Source: Colocasia esculenta
Lineage: Eukaryota > Streptophyta > Magnoliopsida > Alismatales > Araceae
Length of the DNA stretch: 64,000 nt
Direction of reading: 5' to 3'
Assembly (NCBI GenBank): GCA_014218235.1
Contig: CM024758.1
Location: 99,857,698 to 99,921,697, forward strand
In this document: piece by piece, positions 1 through 9,713 of the stretch
How the letters are laid out: each line of letters starts with the position of its first letter
How positions within the stretch are numbered: position 1 is the first letter of the stretch
Notes under the pieces: generated by a model
Database searches by the model: none
What the model saw: the letters and a program-made list of their open reading frames with translations, nothing else
What the model was told of the DNA's origin: nothing
Made by a program: the position numbers and the translations under genes

Positions 1-660
1 GTCGCCAATGATGAAGAGCCAAAAGAAAATGTAAAAAAATGGCATGCAAGCATGGCAAAAAAAAGGAGGCAGCCATATCGCTAGTCAGACCATGGCTCTG
101 AGGCGACGAACGTCCCAACAAAATTTACGAGACTGCCGTGATTTCCGCTGATTTTTTAGGGGAGGACAATGAAAGGAGTCCTCCATTTCAATTAGCATAT
201 CACCTCTCCATGATTGTGTGGAGGTCGTTCGAGTTTTCCGTACCTCTCCCCACACGAAAAAGATCTCTTAAAAAAAAAAAAAACGAAGACAAGAAATTCG
301 TGTTTCTTAAGCATACAAAAAAAAGAAATAAATAAAATCAAAGACTTAATGAGAATTATATGCTTTAGCATGCATGAATAGTCCTTATTCAATTGACCTG
401 ACTCTTACCATTTTTTTGTGGGCAGGGCCTCTCAAGCTGGTGTCAAAAGTCCGGATGGCCGACATCACCATCAACATGCCAAGGCCGCGATGGAGGCTGA
501 CGATGGCGACAAGTCTAAGAGATCGACGTCATTCAAATAATAAAGTCCCACCGGCCAGCACGCCAACGCAACACGAAGCTACACCGGCAATTGGGTTGCG
601 AAGCAGAGAAACGTCAACAAGCTCAAGCAGTCGACGTGGCTAGGCATCGGCAAATTACGC
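1..660. other. Tat-1 segment without recognisable gene
   Basis: No domain is recognised. Bases 5-40 resemble the sequence that follows the last hairpin of module M1 (about 890-930), both having an AATGA-GAAGCCAAA-GAAAA pattern. A further copy of the module therefore probably lies just left of the window. An open frame at 374-643 is arginine- and serine-rich without a domain. A short A/T-rich tract lies at 270-345. Confidence 0.35.
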
Positions 661-890
661 CATCGTCCTCACACCCTAAAAAAAAAAGATAAAGGAAGGA
701 GGCTAAAATAGAGATGCCTCGTCGGACTTGTCCTTTGGGCAAGGGTAAAAAGTACCAAACCCGCCTTGGTGAAAACCCATAAAGGGCGCGGGGGCAAATC
801 AGGTACCCCCGCTACGCGAAACCCGAAAGGGCACGTAGGCAAAAGCAAGAGGGGGTCAATTGAGTGAAAACCCGAAAGGGCACCCATCCG
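661..890 (+). other. Structured four-hairpin module M1
   Basis: An A-rich tract (about 679-690) and the box GGCTAAAATAGAGATGCCT (701-719) are followed by four possible hairpins. H0 is CTTGTCC/GGGCAAG (727-733/737-743). H1 (763-795) has a wobble-rich outer stem. H2 (811-840) has stem CTACG/CGTAG around CCC-GAAA-GGG. H3 (861-890) has GTG/CAC around CCC-GAAA-GGG. The linkers GCAAATCAGGTACCCC and GCAAGAGGGGGTCA separate H1, H2 and H3 and recur in the other modules. Stems differ between copies but remain complementary, which suggests selected RNA structure. Function unknown. Confidence 0.6.
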
Positions 891-969
891 ATAATGAGAA
901 GCCAAAGAAAATAAAAGCAAGAAATGATGGAGATAAGTGTCAAACTCCAATGGACACGAAGGTCAGCCA

Positions 970-2400
970 AACAGATAATAGAAGGTCGTCATCCTAACGG
1001 TAAACAGATAACAGAAGGCCGTCACCCCTGACGGTAAAAAGTCACAAAGGCCGTCACCCTGACGGTAAATAGTCAATAGAAGGCCGTCACTTTGACGGTA
1101 AACAGATAATAGAAGGCCGTCACTCTGACGGTAAATAGATAATAGAAGGCCGTCACCCTGACGGTAAACAGACATAGAAAACCGTCACCCTGACGGTGAA
1201 CGGTCAATAGAAGGCTGTCACCCTGACGGTGAAATAGAAGGCCGTTATCCGATAGCAAAAGTCCCTGTCATACGAACGATGAAGAGATAATAGAAGCCGT
1301 CACCCTGACGGTAATAGAAGTTGTTATCTTGACAGCAAAGTCCCTGTCATACGAACGTGAAAGAGATAATAGAAGGCCGTCACCCTGACGGTAAAATAGA
1401 AGGCCGTTATCCTGACAGCAAAAGTCCCTATCATACGAACGGTGAAAGAGATAATAGAAGGTCGTCACCCTGACGGTAAATAGAAGAAGGCCGTTATCTT
1501 GACAGCAAAAGTCCTGTCATACTAACGGTGAAAAAGATAATAGAAGGCCGTCACCCTGACGGTAAAATAGAAGGCCGTTTCTTGACTCCAAAAGTCCCTA
1601 TCATACTAACGGTGAAAGAGATAATAGAGGGCCGCACCCTGACGAAATAGAAGGCCGTTATCTTGACAACACAAGTCCTCTGTCATACTAACGGTGAAAG
1701 AGACATAGAAGGCCGTCACTCTGACGGTAAAATAGAAGGCCGTTATCCTGACAGCAAAAGTCCCTGTCATCCTACCGGTGAAAGAGATAATAGAAGGCCG
1801 TCACCCTGACGGTAAAATAGAAGGCCGTTATCTTGTCAGCAAAAGTCCCTGTCATACTAACTTTGAAAGAGATAATAGAGGGCCGTCACCCTGACGGTAA
1901 AATAGAAGGCCGTTATCTTGACAGCAAAAGTCCCTGTCATACTAACGGTGAAAGAGACAATAGAAGGCCGTCACCCTGACGGTAAAATAGAAGGTCGTTA
2001 TCCGACAGCAAAAGTCCCTGTCATCCTACCGGTGAAAGAGATAATAGAAGGCCGTCACCCTGACGGTAAAATAGAAGGCCGTTATCTTGACAGCAAAAGT
2101 CTCTGTCATACTAACGGTGAAAGAGATAATAGAGGGGCCGTCACCCTGACGGTAAAATAGAAGCCGTTATCTTGACGCAAAAGTCCTTGTCATACTAATG
2201 GTGAAAGAGACAATAGAAGGCCGTCACCCTGACGGTAAAATAGAGGGTCGTTATCCTGACAGCAAAAGTCCCTGTCATCCTACCGTGAAAGAGATAATAG
2301 AAGGCCGTCACCCTGACGATAAAAAGAAGGTCGTTATCTTGATAGTAAAAGTCCATGTCATACTAACGGTCAACCGGCGGCAAAAGTCCCGTCACCTCGA
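970..2400 (+). repeat. Tandem array in the Tat-1 3' region (about 33-bp and 85-bp units)
   Basis: The first part (about 970-1235) has eight units of about 33 bp built on GAAGGCCGTCACCCTGACGG. From about 1236 to 2360 a composite unit of about 85 bp recurs roughly 14 times. It joins a 27-bp unit with CCGTCA-CCC-TGACGG and a 58-bp unit with TGACAG...CTGTCA. Each sub-unit is thus a small inverted repeat. The array is bracketed by modules M1 and M2. Tandem arrays in the 3' untranslated region of Tat/Ogre elements are known as a source of plant satellites; this one fits that pattern. Open frames crossing it are by-products of unit length. Confidence 0.9.
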
Positions 2401-2460
2401 CAGTCAATTGACGGAAAAGGTCCCGTCATTCGTACAGTCGACAGATAACACCTAAGGCAT

Positions 2461-2690
2461 TTAAAAAAAAAGAGGCTAAAAAATAGAGATGTCTCGTCGA
2501 ACTCATTCGGACCACCCCACCGATGAGGATAAAAAGGACTAAAACCCAGCCATGGTGAAAACCCGCAAAGGGCGCCATGGGCAAAATCGAGTACCCCGCT
2601 ACACGAAAACCCGAAAGGGCGTGTAGGCAAAAGCAAGAGGGGGTCGGGTTGGGTGAAAATCCGAAAGGGCGCTCAATTCGATAATGTGAA
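2461..2690 (+). other. Structured four-hairpin module M2
   Basis: The layout matches M1: A-rich tract, GGCTAAAA..ATAGAGATG box (from 2474), then four hairpins. H0 is CTCATTCGG/CCGATGAG (2502-2510/2520-2527, one bulged T). H1 pairs 2550-2557 with 2573-2580 (CCATGGTG/CGCCATGG) around CCC-GCAAA-GGG. H2 pairs 2599-2605 with 2620-2626 (CTACACG/CGTGTAG) around CCC-GAAA-GGG. H3 pairs 2646-2655 with 2670-2679, ten pairs with wobbles, around TCC-GAAA-GGG. The stems differ from those of M1 while pairing is kept. Confidence 0.65.
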
Positions 2691-2782
2691 TAAAAATAAC
2701 AGTAATAAGAAAACGTTCACGTTTGCACACATAAGAACATTCGGTCCAGAATGAAACATCTTTCATTGATGGCAAAATGGAA

Positions 2783-3301
2783 TTACATGATCATCAAGGC
2801 AAGGCCTCGGAAACAAAAAAAGCAAGTAAAGGGACAAGATGGGTCATGCGCCTCATGGCAGGTCTCGGAACAGCTCTTCCAAGGGTAAGATGCCCACATG
2901 AGGAGAGACATTCTCTCCTTCAAGTTCTCCTTCTGGGACCGAACCTCCAGCAGCGTCTGCTTTGCCAAAGCAACCCGGCCTTCATCAAGAGAAATAGCTT
3001 GTTCCTGTTCGGCTCGGGAGTTGACTAGGGCGCTCCGCCTGGCTCTTGCGGCATCCAGCTCAGCCTGCAGGTCGGCTATCTTGGAATCCAAGATCGCGGA
3101 CTCCTCATCATACCCTCTGACAAGAGACCGGTGATGTTCCAGATCGTCATGCAAGGGGTTCAGCACTGCCTCACAATCGAACTGTTGCACCTCCAAAGCA
3201 GTCAATTGATCGGGCAACTCGTGCTGAAGATAATGGCGCCGCTTCAAAAATTTGAGCAGCAGAGTGACCCTGCTTGCCCAATCGTTCAGTGAGCACCCCA
3301 T
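2783..3301 (-). CDS. Terminal coiled-coil exon of the Tat-1 antisense gene
   Basis: The frame encodes 172 residues. After a short hydrophobic start, residues about 35-135 form a charged, heptad-like helix with runs such as DLQAELDAARARR and SRAEQEQAISLDEGRVALAKQ, as in coiled coils. The last 25 residues are cysteine/phenylalanine-rich and may be read past the true end. The terminal exon of the Tat-2 antisense gene (37795-38468) has the same build: a tryptophan-containing lead followed by a long charged helix. This supports a shared gene structure. The ATG at 3301 may be internal, because a plausible splice donor lies just upstream (the AAAAG/GTAAAG context near 3345). The helix suggests self-association; that is inference. 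Confidence 0.55.
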   Translation of the reverse strand: MGCSLNDWASRVTLLLKFLKRRHYLQHELPDQLTALEVQQFDCEAVLNPLHDDLEHHRSLVRGYDEESAILDSKIADLQAELDAARARRSALVNSRAEQEQAISLDEGRVALAKQTLLEVRSQKENLKERMSLLMWASYPWKSCSETCHEAHDPSCPFTCFFCFRGLALMIM

Positions 3302-4339
3302 AAGGACCAGACCCCCGTCATCTGGTCTGCGACGGACTTTACCTTTTCATAGGTACGTCTGGGTTCTGTTGCACCATCAGACGCAGCGCGGACAGTTGTT
3401 GCTGAACCATGACATCGGATAAGAAAATGCCCCCAGGAGACCCAACATCGGTACCTGAAATTCACTTGGGCGTCCACGTCCGCCCATAGGCTTGTGTCCA
3501 CCTCTTTGGAACAAGAGGGTCGCTCGGCTGAAAAGAGGCTAATATTGGCCGGAGAGATGTCAAGCACTCCACTCATGGCGACAAGAGTTGTTGCTGCTTC
3601 AGGAACAGTCGACGCTTCGTCAATGGCAACATCCGCGAGTTGAGTGTCTGGCGCCTAAAGAGGGAGGACGGGGGAGTCACGGGAAGAGACTAAAGGGAGA
3701 TTCTCTTCATCCTCATGTACAGGTTCCTCAGTGGTACTTGGCACATCGGAAATCAGAGGAGGGTTTGGTACTGTTCCCTCAACAGTCGGGAGATCTATGC
3801 CAACTGTCGGCGAAGACCCAGAGGGTCCATGTCTTGGTCGTCCTCGAAATCCTGCAAAATATCCAAAAGGGTACCGTAAGTTTCTTATACAAAGGAGAGG
3901 AGCTGGGTCTCGAAGTCAATAAGGTACTACTCACAAAGACAAATTCAGAAGAGGCAACAGTGTCTGAGTCGGAGAAGCAGCAGCGTCCAAGCCGGCATCG
4001 GCAGCAGGGGATTCCTCCGCGCTACTGGTGGAATCCTCCTCAATGTCGTCAATGGCAGATATCCTCTCCTTTCTCCGCTCTTTGGGCAGGCTTCCTTCAT
4101 CAGAAAGACACACGCTTGATGAGGGAAAGCACGGATGGCGCCTTCATCGAGGAGTCATCCGAGGAAATAGCACCTGGGTCTTGGGACCCCTCTATTGAGA
4201 TAGTGCGACTGCATTGAAGGATCTTCATAAGGGCCACCCTGCCGGCAGCACCCTGACTCACACGAAGAGGACCTGAGGGTCTCTTAACCCTCCGAGCTAC
4301 AGCCTTTGTGGGCGGGCGTTTACCTTTGGCCTGACTCAC
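3286..4339 (-). pseudogene. Linker exons of the Tat-1 antisense gene
   Basis: Several open stretches in different frames are joined by likely introns or frameshifts. A basic lead (4339-4250, with KRPPTKAVARRVKRPSG) runs into an acidic region with SSDDSS and AIDDIEEDSTSSAEES (to about 3931). A proline/serine/glutamate-rich low-complexity segment follows (about 3860-3650), then a segment beginning MSGVLDISPANISLF (3576-3286). Basic-then-acidic, probably disordered linkers between a PMD and a C-terminal coiled coil recur in Tat-2 (exons 22378-22463 and 22584-22705). No catalytic domain is recognised. Exon ends are not resolved. Confidence 0.45.
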
Positions 4340-4599
4340 AAAAGTAACAGGTAAATGTTAAAAAGGGAGAAAACAAAGACACCCCAGGGTCGCGCATGGC
4401 CAGGATTCTGTCGTAATCCTAACCTGCCATTGGAGGGGAGGGTACATCAGATGGTGCCATAGATGGTGTCGGGAATCCTCCTCCATAACAGAAGGGTCCA
4501 TTGCTGGCGGAATATCGTCTGCAGCCCACCAGTAAATGAGCAAGGTGAATAGAAAATATCAGCAATAGAAATGAAAAAAAAAGAGGCCAGTGACTACCT

Positions 4600-5351
4600 G
4601 AAGGAGCAGCATGCTTCCGTTGACTGGAGAACTCTTCGAACGAGGGGACCGACGGACCCTCAGCGGGGCTTGGCATCGAAGGGGACATCTCCCTCTTTCT
4701 CTTTGGAGCCCTTCTGGCCCTGGCAATGCTGGTCACTACATTAGATCTCCTCACCAACGCTTCTCCGTCTGAGGCTTGAAGAGGATCTTCTCATCAGCAA
4801 AATAGGCCGGTCTCTTTACTTTCATGATGAGTCCATGATATCTCTGTCTCCGAGCTCTCGCGGAAGATCTAAAAAGGGAAAAAGAGAAGGGGTTTAAGAA
4901 TCAAAAAAAGAGACCAACAGACAATATATTTTCAAAGAAGGAAATTATACTTGCTAGGCCTGTGTAGAATCGGCTCAAGGGCCAGTAAGTATGTGCATTC
5001 TGTTTGGCCCGGAAGGCTGCTTCTCGGATCAGCCACATACATCGTTGATTCTACAACAGTCTTCAGAAAAGATGGCCAAATCGCCTTGGCCAATAGAAGA
5101 TAGAAAATAGTAGAGGCTAAGGTAGTCCATGCCCCAGCCGTCCGCATAATGAAAAGCCCATGAAGCTCCTGCTCCAGGATCACTTCGTAGTCTGTCTCCA
5201 TGGTCAGATTGAGGACATGCAGCAGCACGAACAGCCAGGATGTATGTTCATAGCGATCACGACCTTGGTCTGGCTGTGCTGATAATGCTCGGTACGGGAA
5301 GGTTTTGTCTACTTCCCCACATTGAGATATAACAGCCGGGTGCCTCCTCAA
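4600..5351 (-). pseudogene. Exons following the PMD in the Tat-1 antisense gene
   Basis: The stretch 5351-4932 is open for 139 codons and leads straight from the PMD part; it contains LTMETDYEVILEQELHG and several aromatic residues. A second piece (about 4880-4600) carries a basic RARRAPKRKRE tract resembling a nuclear localisation signal and a proline/serine stretch ending at a GT-type boundary near 4600. A frame change lies close to 4755. The role is unknown; the basic tract suggests nuclear localisation, which is inference. Confidence 0.4.
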
Positions 5352-5436
5352 CAGGCCATGGCTGTGCGACGGCCAGCTGTTCAGAGCTTATATTGCAAGG
5401 TGCTAGAGGGTTGCTGGGAAGGTGTCCTCCGCGACC

Positions 5437-6111
5437 TCAGGCATAATCAATGAAGGGGAGGATCCTCCTTCTTGAAGACTGTCTTGCCTCCATGTACCGG
5501 TCAATAGCATTCTGATCACCAGACTTCAGGCGTAGCAAATGCTCCCTGTCAATATCAAGAGCGGGTTGGGGTTGCAACTGCAAGATCTTTCGCTCCTCGG
5601 CATCCCAGCAGTCGGTCTTGCACGCCCTATAGAAGCTGGTTCGTGCATTCCACCACTTGATATATTCAGGTGTAACTCGGGGTGTACGACCTGGCGTGGG
5701 CACCCAAAAAGTAGATGGATCGAAGCGGTGGAAGAAGTCCCACCACTTGCGGGCCTGCTCCGTGAGATTTGATCCCCCCACGGCCCGACCAAACAGGTCA
5801 AAATCGGCAGATGATGAAGGGATGTGCTGATCATACCCGAAATTTCGGCTAAACCGAATCGGGTAATAAGGTTCCAAATAGACAACGTTCCCCCTTCGGA
5901 ACGTTAACACGCTGGGCCGGATGGATAGGGCCCAATCCTTGAGCTCTGGCTCCAATACAGACCTGGTCAGCTTCTGATTGCTAATCGAGTGCACATACTC
6001 CTCAAGCACGCTATCAGAGCATTCCCGGTGGCAGTTGGCCAGTGGGCTACTGTGGCTGGCTAGGTGCCAGAAATGAATGGTGCCGGGAGAGTCAGTTGGA
6101 ATGCTTGTCAA
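5437..6111 (-). CDS. PMD C-terminal part (aminotransferase-like plant mobile domain)
   Basis: The open frame has 224 codons. The segment LEPYYPIRFSRNFGYDQHIP matches the conserved block of the PMD family in which a transcript-encoded 'YxPxRxARQFGxxQ.xP' pattern precedes the domain end. It is followed by KWWDFFHRFDPSTFWVP and by a W-A-F segment (IKWWNARTSFYRACKTD), also typical of PMD proteins captured by retrotransposons. The frame overlaps by four bases with the preceding PMD piece (6467-6108), so a single frameshift separates them. It is a fragment of a broken gene rather than an independent protein. Confidence 0.7.
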   Translation of the reverse strand: MTSIPTDSPGTIHFWHLASHSSPLANCHRECSDSVLEEYVHSISNQKLTRSVLEPELKDWALSIRPSVLTFRRGNVVYLEPYYPIRFSRNFGYDQHIPSSSADFDLFGRAVGGSNLTEQARKWWDFFHRFDPSTFWVPTPGRTPRVTPEYIKWWNARTSFYRACKTDCWDAEERKILQLQPQPALDIDREHLLRLKSGDQNAIDRYMEARQSSRRRILPFIDYA

Positions 6112-6467
6112 TTTTCCCCGGATTTCAAATAGCTACTTGGAGTTACAATTTGGCTCTGCACTGGCAACTCCAGTATCCTTGTAAATAGCCGGGAAGATTG
6201 AAGAGATCTTGGAGCAAATTCCGGGAACAAACCACAGGCCCAAGCGCTGAGAAAATGCCAGGGCCCAATCACGCGATGTTGTCGCCGAACAAAGCGGCGG
6301 TGTAGTTCGCCGAGGGATCGGTAGATCAAGCAGAGCGCTGCGGGACATAAGGACAGCTTCATGCCCCAAGCCATCTGGCAAGCTGGATATATGACTTCGG
6401 GGCGGAGAATGGAATCGTCGCCCACAAGCAGAGCAAAGGAGCAAATCCATAGGCCAGATAACCGCAC
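6108..6467 (-). pseudogene. PMD middle part
   Basis: The frame of 119 codons contains AWGMKLSLCPAALCLIYRSLGELHRR and GPWHFLSAWACGLFPEFAP. These correspond to the PMD blocks 'LA.G..ysL.PavLa.lYr.L' and 'gp...LQ.W....fP'. It continues the domain from 7025-6573 and leads into 6111-5437. Longer frames on the same strand here (such as 7188-6133) are shadows without domain similarity. Confidence 0.65.
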
Positions 6468-6572
6468 AATGAGTGTGCGGGTCAGCGCCAGTAGGGTTCG
6501 GCCCTGAGAGACGACCCTTCAAGAGAGAAGTCGGAAGGGTCACCTTCTGGCGGCCCGGGTTTCTCGTGGTAG

Positions 6573-7025
6573 CTATCCCACTGGCACAAGCAAAATCTTC
6601 ATAACGTTGCTCGTCGTGGAAAATAAATAGGTCAGCCATATGTGCATGCTGACCATGCTCCGCACGCTTATGCTTGGCCCGCCGGTGTTGCGAGCGAGAC
6701 TGAGGTGGCCGTAGGTTTTCATGAGGTACCTGTATGAGTACCCCAGAGAATACTGCTGCTCTCCGCTGGTCCTGTCCTTCATAATGTCTGGGAGGCACAC
6801 TTCTTCGTAGGGCTCCCCGTCGATAGGTAGGCCAGTCAATTGATGTAGACTCCATAAATCCAGTGACGTCTCCCCTTCGGCCGTATAGAATGTGTTGAAT
6901 TTTGGGACGAAAACTTCTGCTAGCCCACAGCAGAGACCCTTGGATAGAGGATATCGATAGCGGGCCGCGAATACACTGTGATAAACACCCGTCGTCATCA
7001 AAAGTGGTGCATAGTGGTGGAGCAC
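6573..7025 (-). pseudogene. PMD N-terminal part
   Basis: The frame of 150 codons contains LAEVFVPKFNTFYTAEGETSL, DLWSLHQLTGLPIDGEPYEE and a following L-P-D block. This is the PMD hallmark 'lv.ef.....tF.f..GE.titL.d...llGLpvdG.pv'. The last 30 residues diverge where the frame probably shifts near 6640-6570. Together with the two following pieces it makes nearly a full PMD. Confidence 0.7.
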
Positions 7026-7165
7026 GAACTCGGCAGCTTCTACAACAAAAGTGCGGAAATGATGGGCATCTGTCGCCTGTAAATCTCCAAACTAGCCTGC
7101 TGCTAACTGGTGCTTGAAGTGGATGGCTAAACATCCAGCAGAAAGGGTTCATCTCTATACCCATT

Positions 7166-7690
7166 TCAACGGACAAGGAATAGCCCAAAGGACGGTCGTT
7201 CCCTGTTCACACGACCTGCTGAATTGTCCCACCTTGCTGGGATGAAGGTGGGAGCACGTGTAAGCCTATTGTCCGCAAGGTTTAAATCTCCCAGTCCTAG
7301 AACAGAAGCCCGCCGCTGAGGCTCACCAATTCGATAAATCGTCTCGGAGCGAGGGACACAATTGGCTAGGCTGTCCCTCTCCATTAGAATGGCTGCCTCT
7401 ACCTCTTGAATCAAGAAATAGTCCTTGCCACCTGGGGCATAAGAGTGAAGAAACTGCAATAGATGTTTATCCTTGGGTGATCCACTCTGTAATCCCCATC
7501 GTGGACAAAAGTAGTGGCGCCGAGCTGACGTCAAGTCTTGACTCATCCATTGTGTCGGCCTCATCATCTGTAGACTCAGCTAGCATGGAATTCTGTCATA
7601 TCCCAGGGTAAGTCTTGGAAAGTCTGCCCATGATACAAGCGGCACGTCTTTTGGGGAACCTGCGCTGCCAGTAGAAGATCGAGTGGCCAT
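7166..7690 (-). pseudogene. N-terminal region of the Tat-1 antisense gene
   Basis: The likely start is the ATG at 7690, in a GGAACCATGGCC context. The frame runs through a serine/glycine-rich lead, is broken by a TAG near 7582, and continues for about 130 codons with QEVEAAILMERDSLANCVPRSE. No named domain is seen. It precedes the PMD as the N-terminal segment does in other PMD proteins. Confidence 0.45.
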
Positions 7691-9702
7691 GGTTCCTGCA
7701 AAATTTAAAAGTCGTATCAGCAGGCTAAATAGACACACAAAATCAAAAAAAATGTCGGCAGCATCTCCCCTTGTCACACGTACGAGTGGGGGGGTTTAGC
7801 GGGTACTCGTCCATGCACTAAGGCGAGACGGCCCCAAACAGAGACATGCAAGCATGTCAAGTGGCTATCCAAAAGCCGCTGCCACCCCGAGGACCAGCCG
7901 ACGAGGGATGAGTGGCCCAGTGCCTGGCCGCAGTCAAAAGACCCGCCATTTGAAGTGTTGGCGTGGAGGAAGAGAACCGGACCAATGGGAGCCCCGCCGA
8001 TTCGAAGTGGACTCCCCCCCAACAAAAAAGAGAAACAAAAGACCTGGGACCTAACGCGTCCTCCCCCGTTCCCTAAAGGCTCCGGGCCTTACTAAGCTAC
8101 CTAAGATCGCCACTATTCTCCGATGACGTGCGGGTAGGAGTTGCTCCTAATTAGATCCGCCATTTGGAGCGGTGACATGCGGACAAGGACCGCACCAGTG
8201 GGGCCCCGTCGATTCGAATGGGCCCCTCAAATAAAGAAAAGACAAAGGTGGCGAAACCTCGACTGAGGTTATTCCCCCCGCAGTCCCCTAGCGGCTAGCG
8301 ACCTTGGGACCTACCGGATCTCCCTCATTACTTTCGATTGGGGGGTAAATCCCAACGAACCCACTCACACACACAGGCGTCCCTGTACAAGGCAGGCCCC
8401 ATGGCCAAAGGCATATCCCCGTGGCCTACCCGGTCCCCCTTCGGCCCTGTTCACCCATGCAAAATAGGAAAAAAAGGAGGGCATGCAAACCCTATCTCGG
8501 TGCCCCGCCAGTACCCCCCTTTTCCGTTCTCGGCCGGAAAGGCACCCAACGCCACCACACCCCCTTCTCCCTGGCTTCCGGCCAGAACCACCACCCTGCG
8601 CCCAAGCCCCTTCGCCGGCGCCACAGTGGAACACAAAAAAAAAAAAAAAAAAACTCTACAGAAGACCGATGCCCGATGGCGCCAAACCCTTGCCGCCGTG
8701 TGTTGAAGGAAAGGCCGCCGACCAGTCTTCAAGAGGCACAGCGCACGCACCAGTCGCCTCCCTCCCCTCGGGAGACGGGAACCCTAACACCGTGGGGGCC
8801 CTTTCGGAGGGTCGACCGCCGCACCTCTTAGTGCTTCCGCCTCACGATCGTCGACCGCCGCACCTCACAGCGGACCACCGTCGCAGTCGCGCACCTCGGA
8901 GCCAGTGTCGTGGAAACCCCCGCCGCTGGGAGACTCTGCCGCAGTGCCCCTCGTCGCTGCTCCTAGAGCCGCCGCGGTCACGCTTCGCAATCACGCCTTT
9001 AGTGCCTCAGGGTCGCCGCTGCAATCGCACCCCTCACGGCCTGTTCGTCACCCTTATGCCATCGCGCCACCCGGACCACGGTCGTGCCTCGCCTCGCACC
9101 CGCCGTGCCCGCTCACGCCGTCGCGCTCCGCCGCTGACGCAACCGTCGCCCGCGCGTGCCGCCGTCGAGCTCGCCTTCTCGATCATCCTCTCTCTACCTG
9201 CCGGGAGACGGTGAACAGTACAAGAAGAGAGGGGGAAAAGGCAAGCTTGCGCCTTAAGAAACTGGGAGAAAGAGAGAAGAGGAAGAGAGAGAAGGCAGCG
9301 CCCGCACGCCTTTTGAGGCAAAATCAAAAAAGGGGAGAAAGGCTTGGAAATCGTGAACCGCCGGTTCGCACCCCGCATCGATTCGCGGGCATCGCCGAAC
9401 CGACGCGGTCTGCGCCAGATAGACACCGCCTGTTGATCAATAGCCTCTGCAGAGCCGCACTACCTGCGCCATATCGACCCGCGCCGGATCGATGCGAGTA
9501 GCGGACAATTGCCCATGAAGAGTAACGCGCATCAGTCATCTATGGATCACATCATCCGAATAGAAACAAGAGATCATAAATAGATCCTTTGCCCATTAAC
9601 ACGGCAACAAGTCAAATACCTGCCGATGTTAGTGTTAACAGTCAAAAGACCAAAGTACACCCGCAAATGTCGCTTTGCATGTCCTCTCGCACCACCCACG
9701 AG
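7691..9702. other. Non-coding stretch between antisense gene and 3' LTR
   Basis: Bases 7941-8050 and 8157-8260 are degenerate direct repeats about 214 bp apart, each with CCGCCATTTG..G followed by GCCCCG(C/T)CGATTCGAA. A poly(A) run lies at 8635-8652. The part from 8650 to 9230 is GC- and CGCC-rich with several overlapping open frames on both strands, none with a recognisable domain. If the antisense gene is expressed, its promoter should lie in this stretch; no TATA box stands out. Confidence 0.4.
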
Positions 9703-9713
9703 TGGGGGGCATT
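9703..9713 (+). promoter_or_regulatory. Polypurine tract of Tat-1
   Basis: A TGGGGGGC run sits immediately before the LTR start TGTGGACACCC at 9714. Such a G-rich tract is the primer for plus-strand DNA synthesis in LTR retrotransposons. Confidence 0.55.

Larger units (their letters stand above)
2783..7690 (-). pseudogene. Antisense plant mobile domain (PMD) gene of Tat-1, spliced and broken
   Basis: Read on the minus strand, a start codon near 7690 opens a protein with an N-terminal segment (7690-7166), a PMD of the aminotransferase-like type (about 7025-5437) and a tail of several exons with basic and acidic tracts. It ends in a coiled-coil exon (3301-2783). The frame changes at least twice inside the PMD and there is an in-frame stop near 7582, so the copy is dead as it stands. 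It lies antisense to the presumed retrotransposon transcript between the 3' tandem array and the 3' LTR. Tat elements are known to carry extra ORFs, some with a domain otherwise seen in DNA transposons; PMD is also found in plant MAIN/MAIL1-type proteins. What the product does for the element is unknown. Confidence 0.75.

Noticed and set aside
970..2400. Regular spaced repeats resembling a CRISPR array
   Set aside because: Units are contiguous and degenerate with no unique spacers, no cas genes are present, and the context is a plant retrotransposon.
1918..2455. Open frames within the tandem array
   Set aside because: They come from repeat units without stops in one frame; the peptides are repeats with no domain.
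6133..7188. 351-codon minus-strand frame, the longest in the window
   Set aside because: It overlaps the PMD in the wrong frame. The conserved PMD blocks are read in neighbouring frames (7025-6573, 6467-6108, 6111-5437).
8338..9501. Several overlapping frames in GC-rich sequence on both strands
   Set aside because: No domain, start context or splice pattern; explained by high GC content and few stops.
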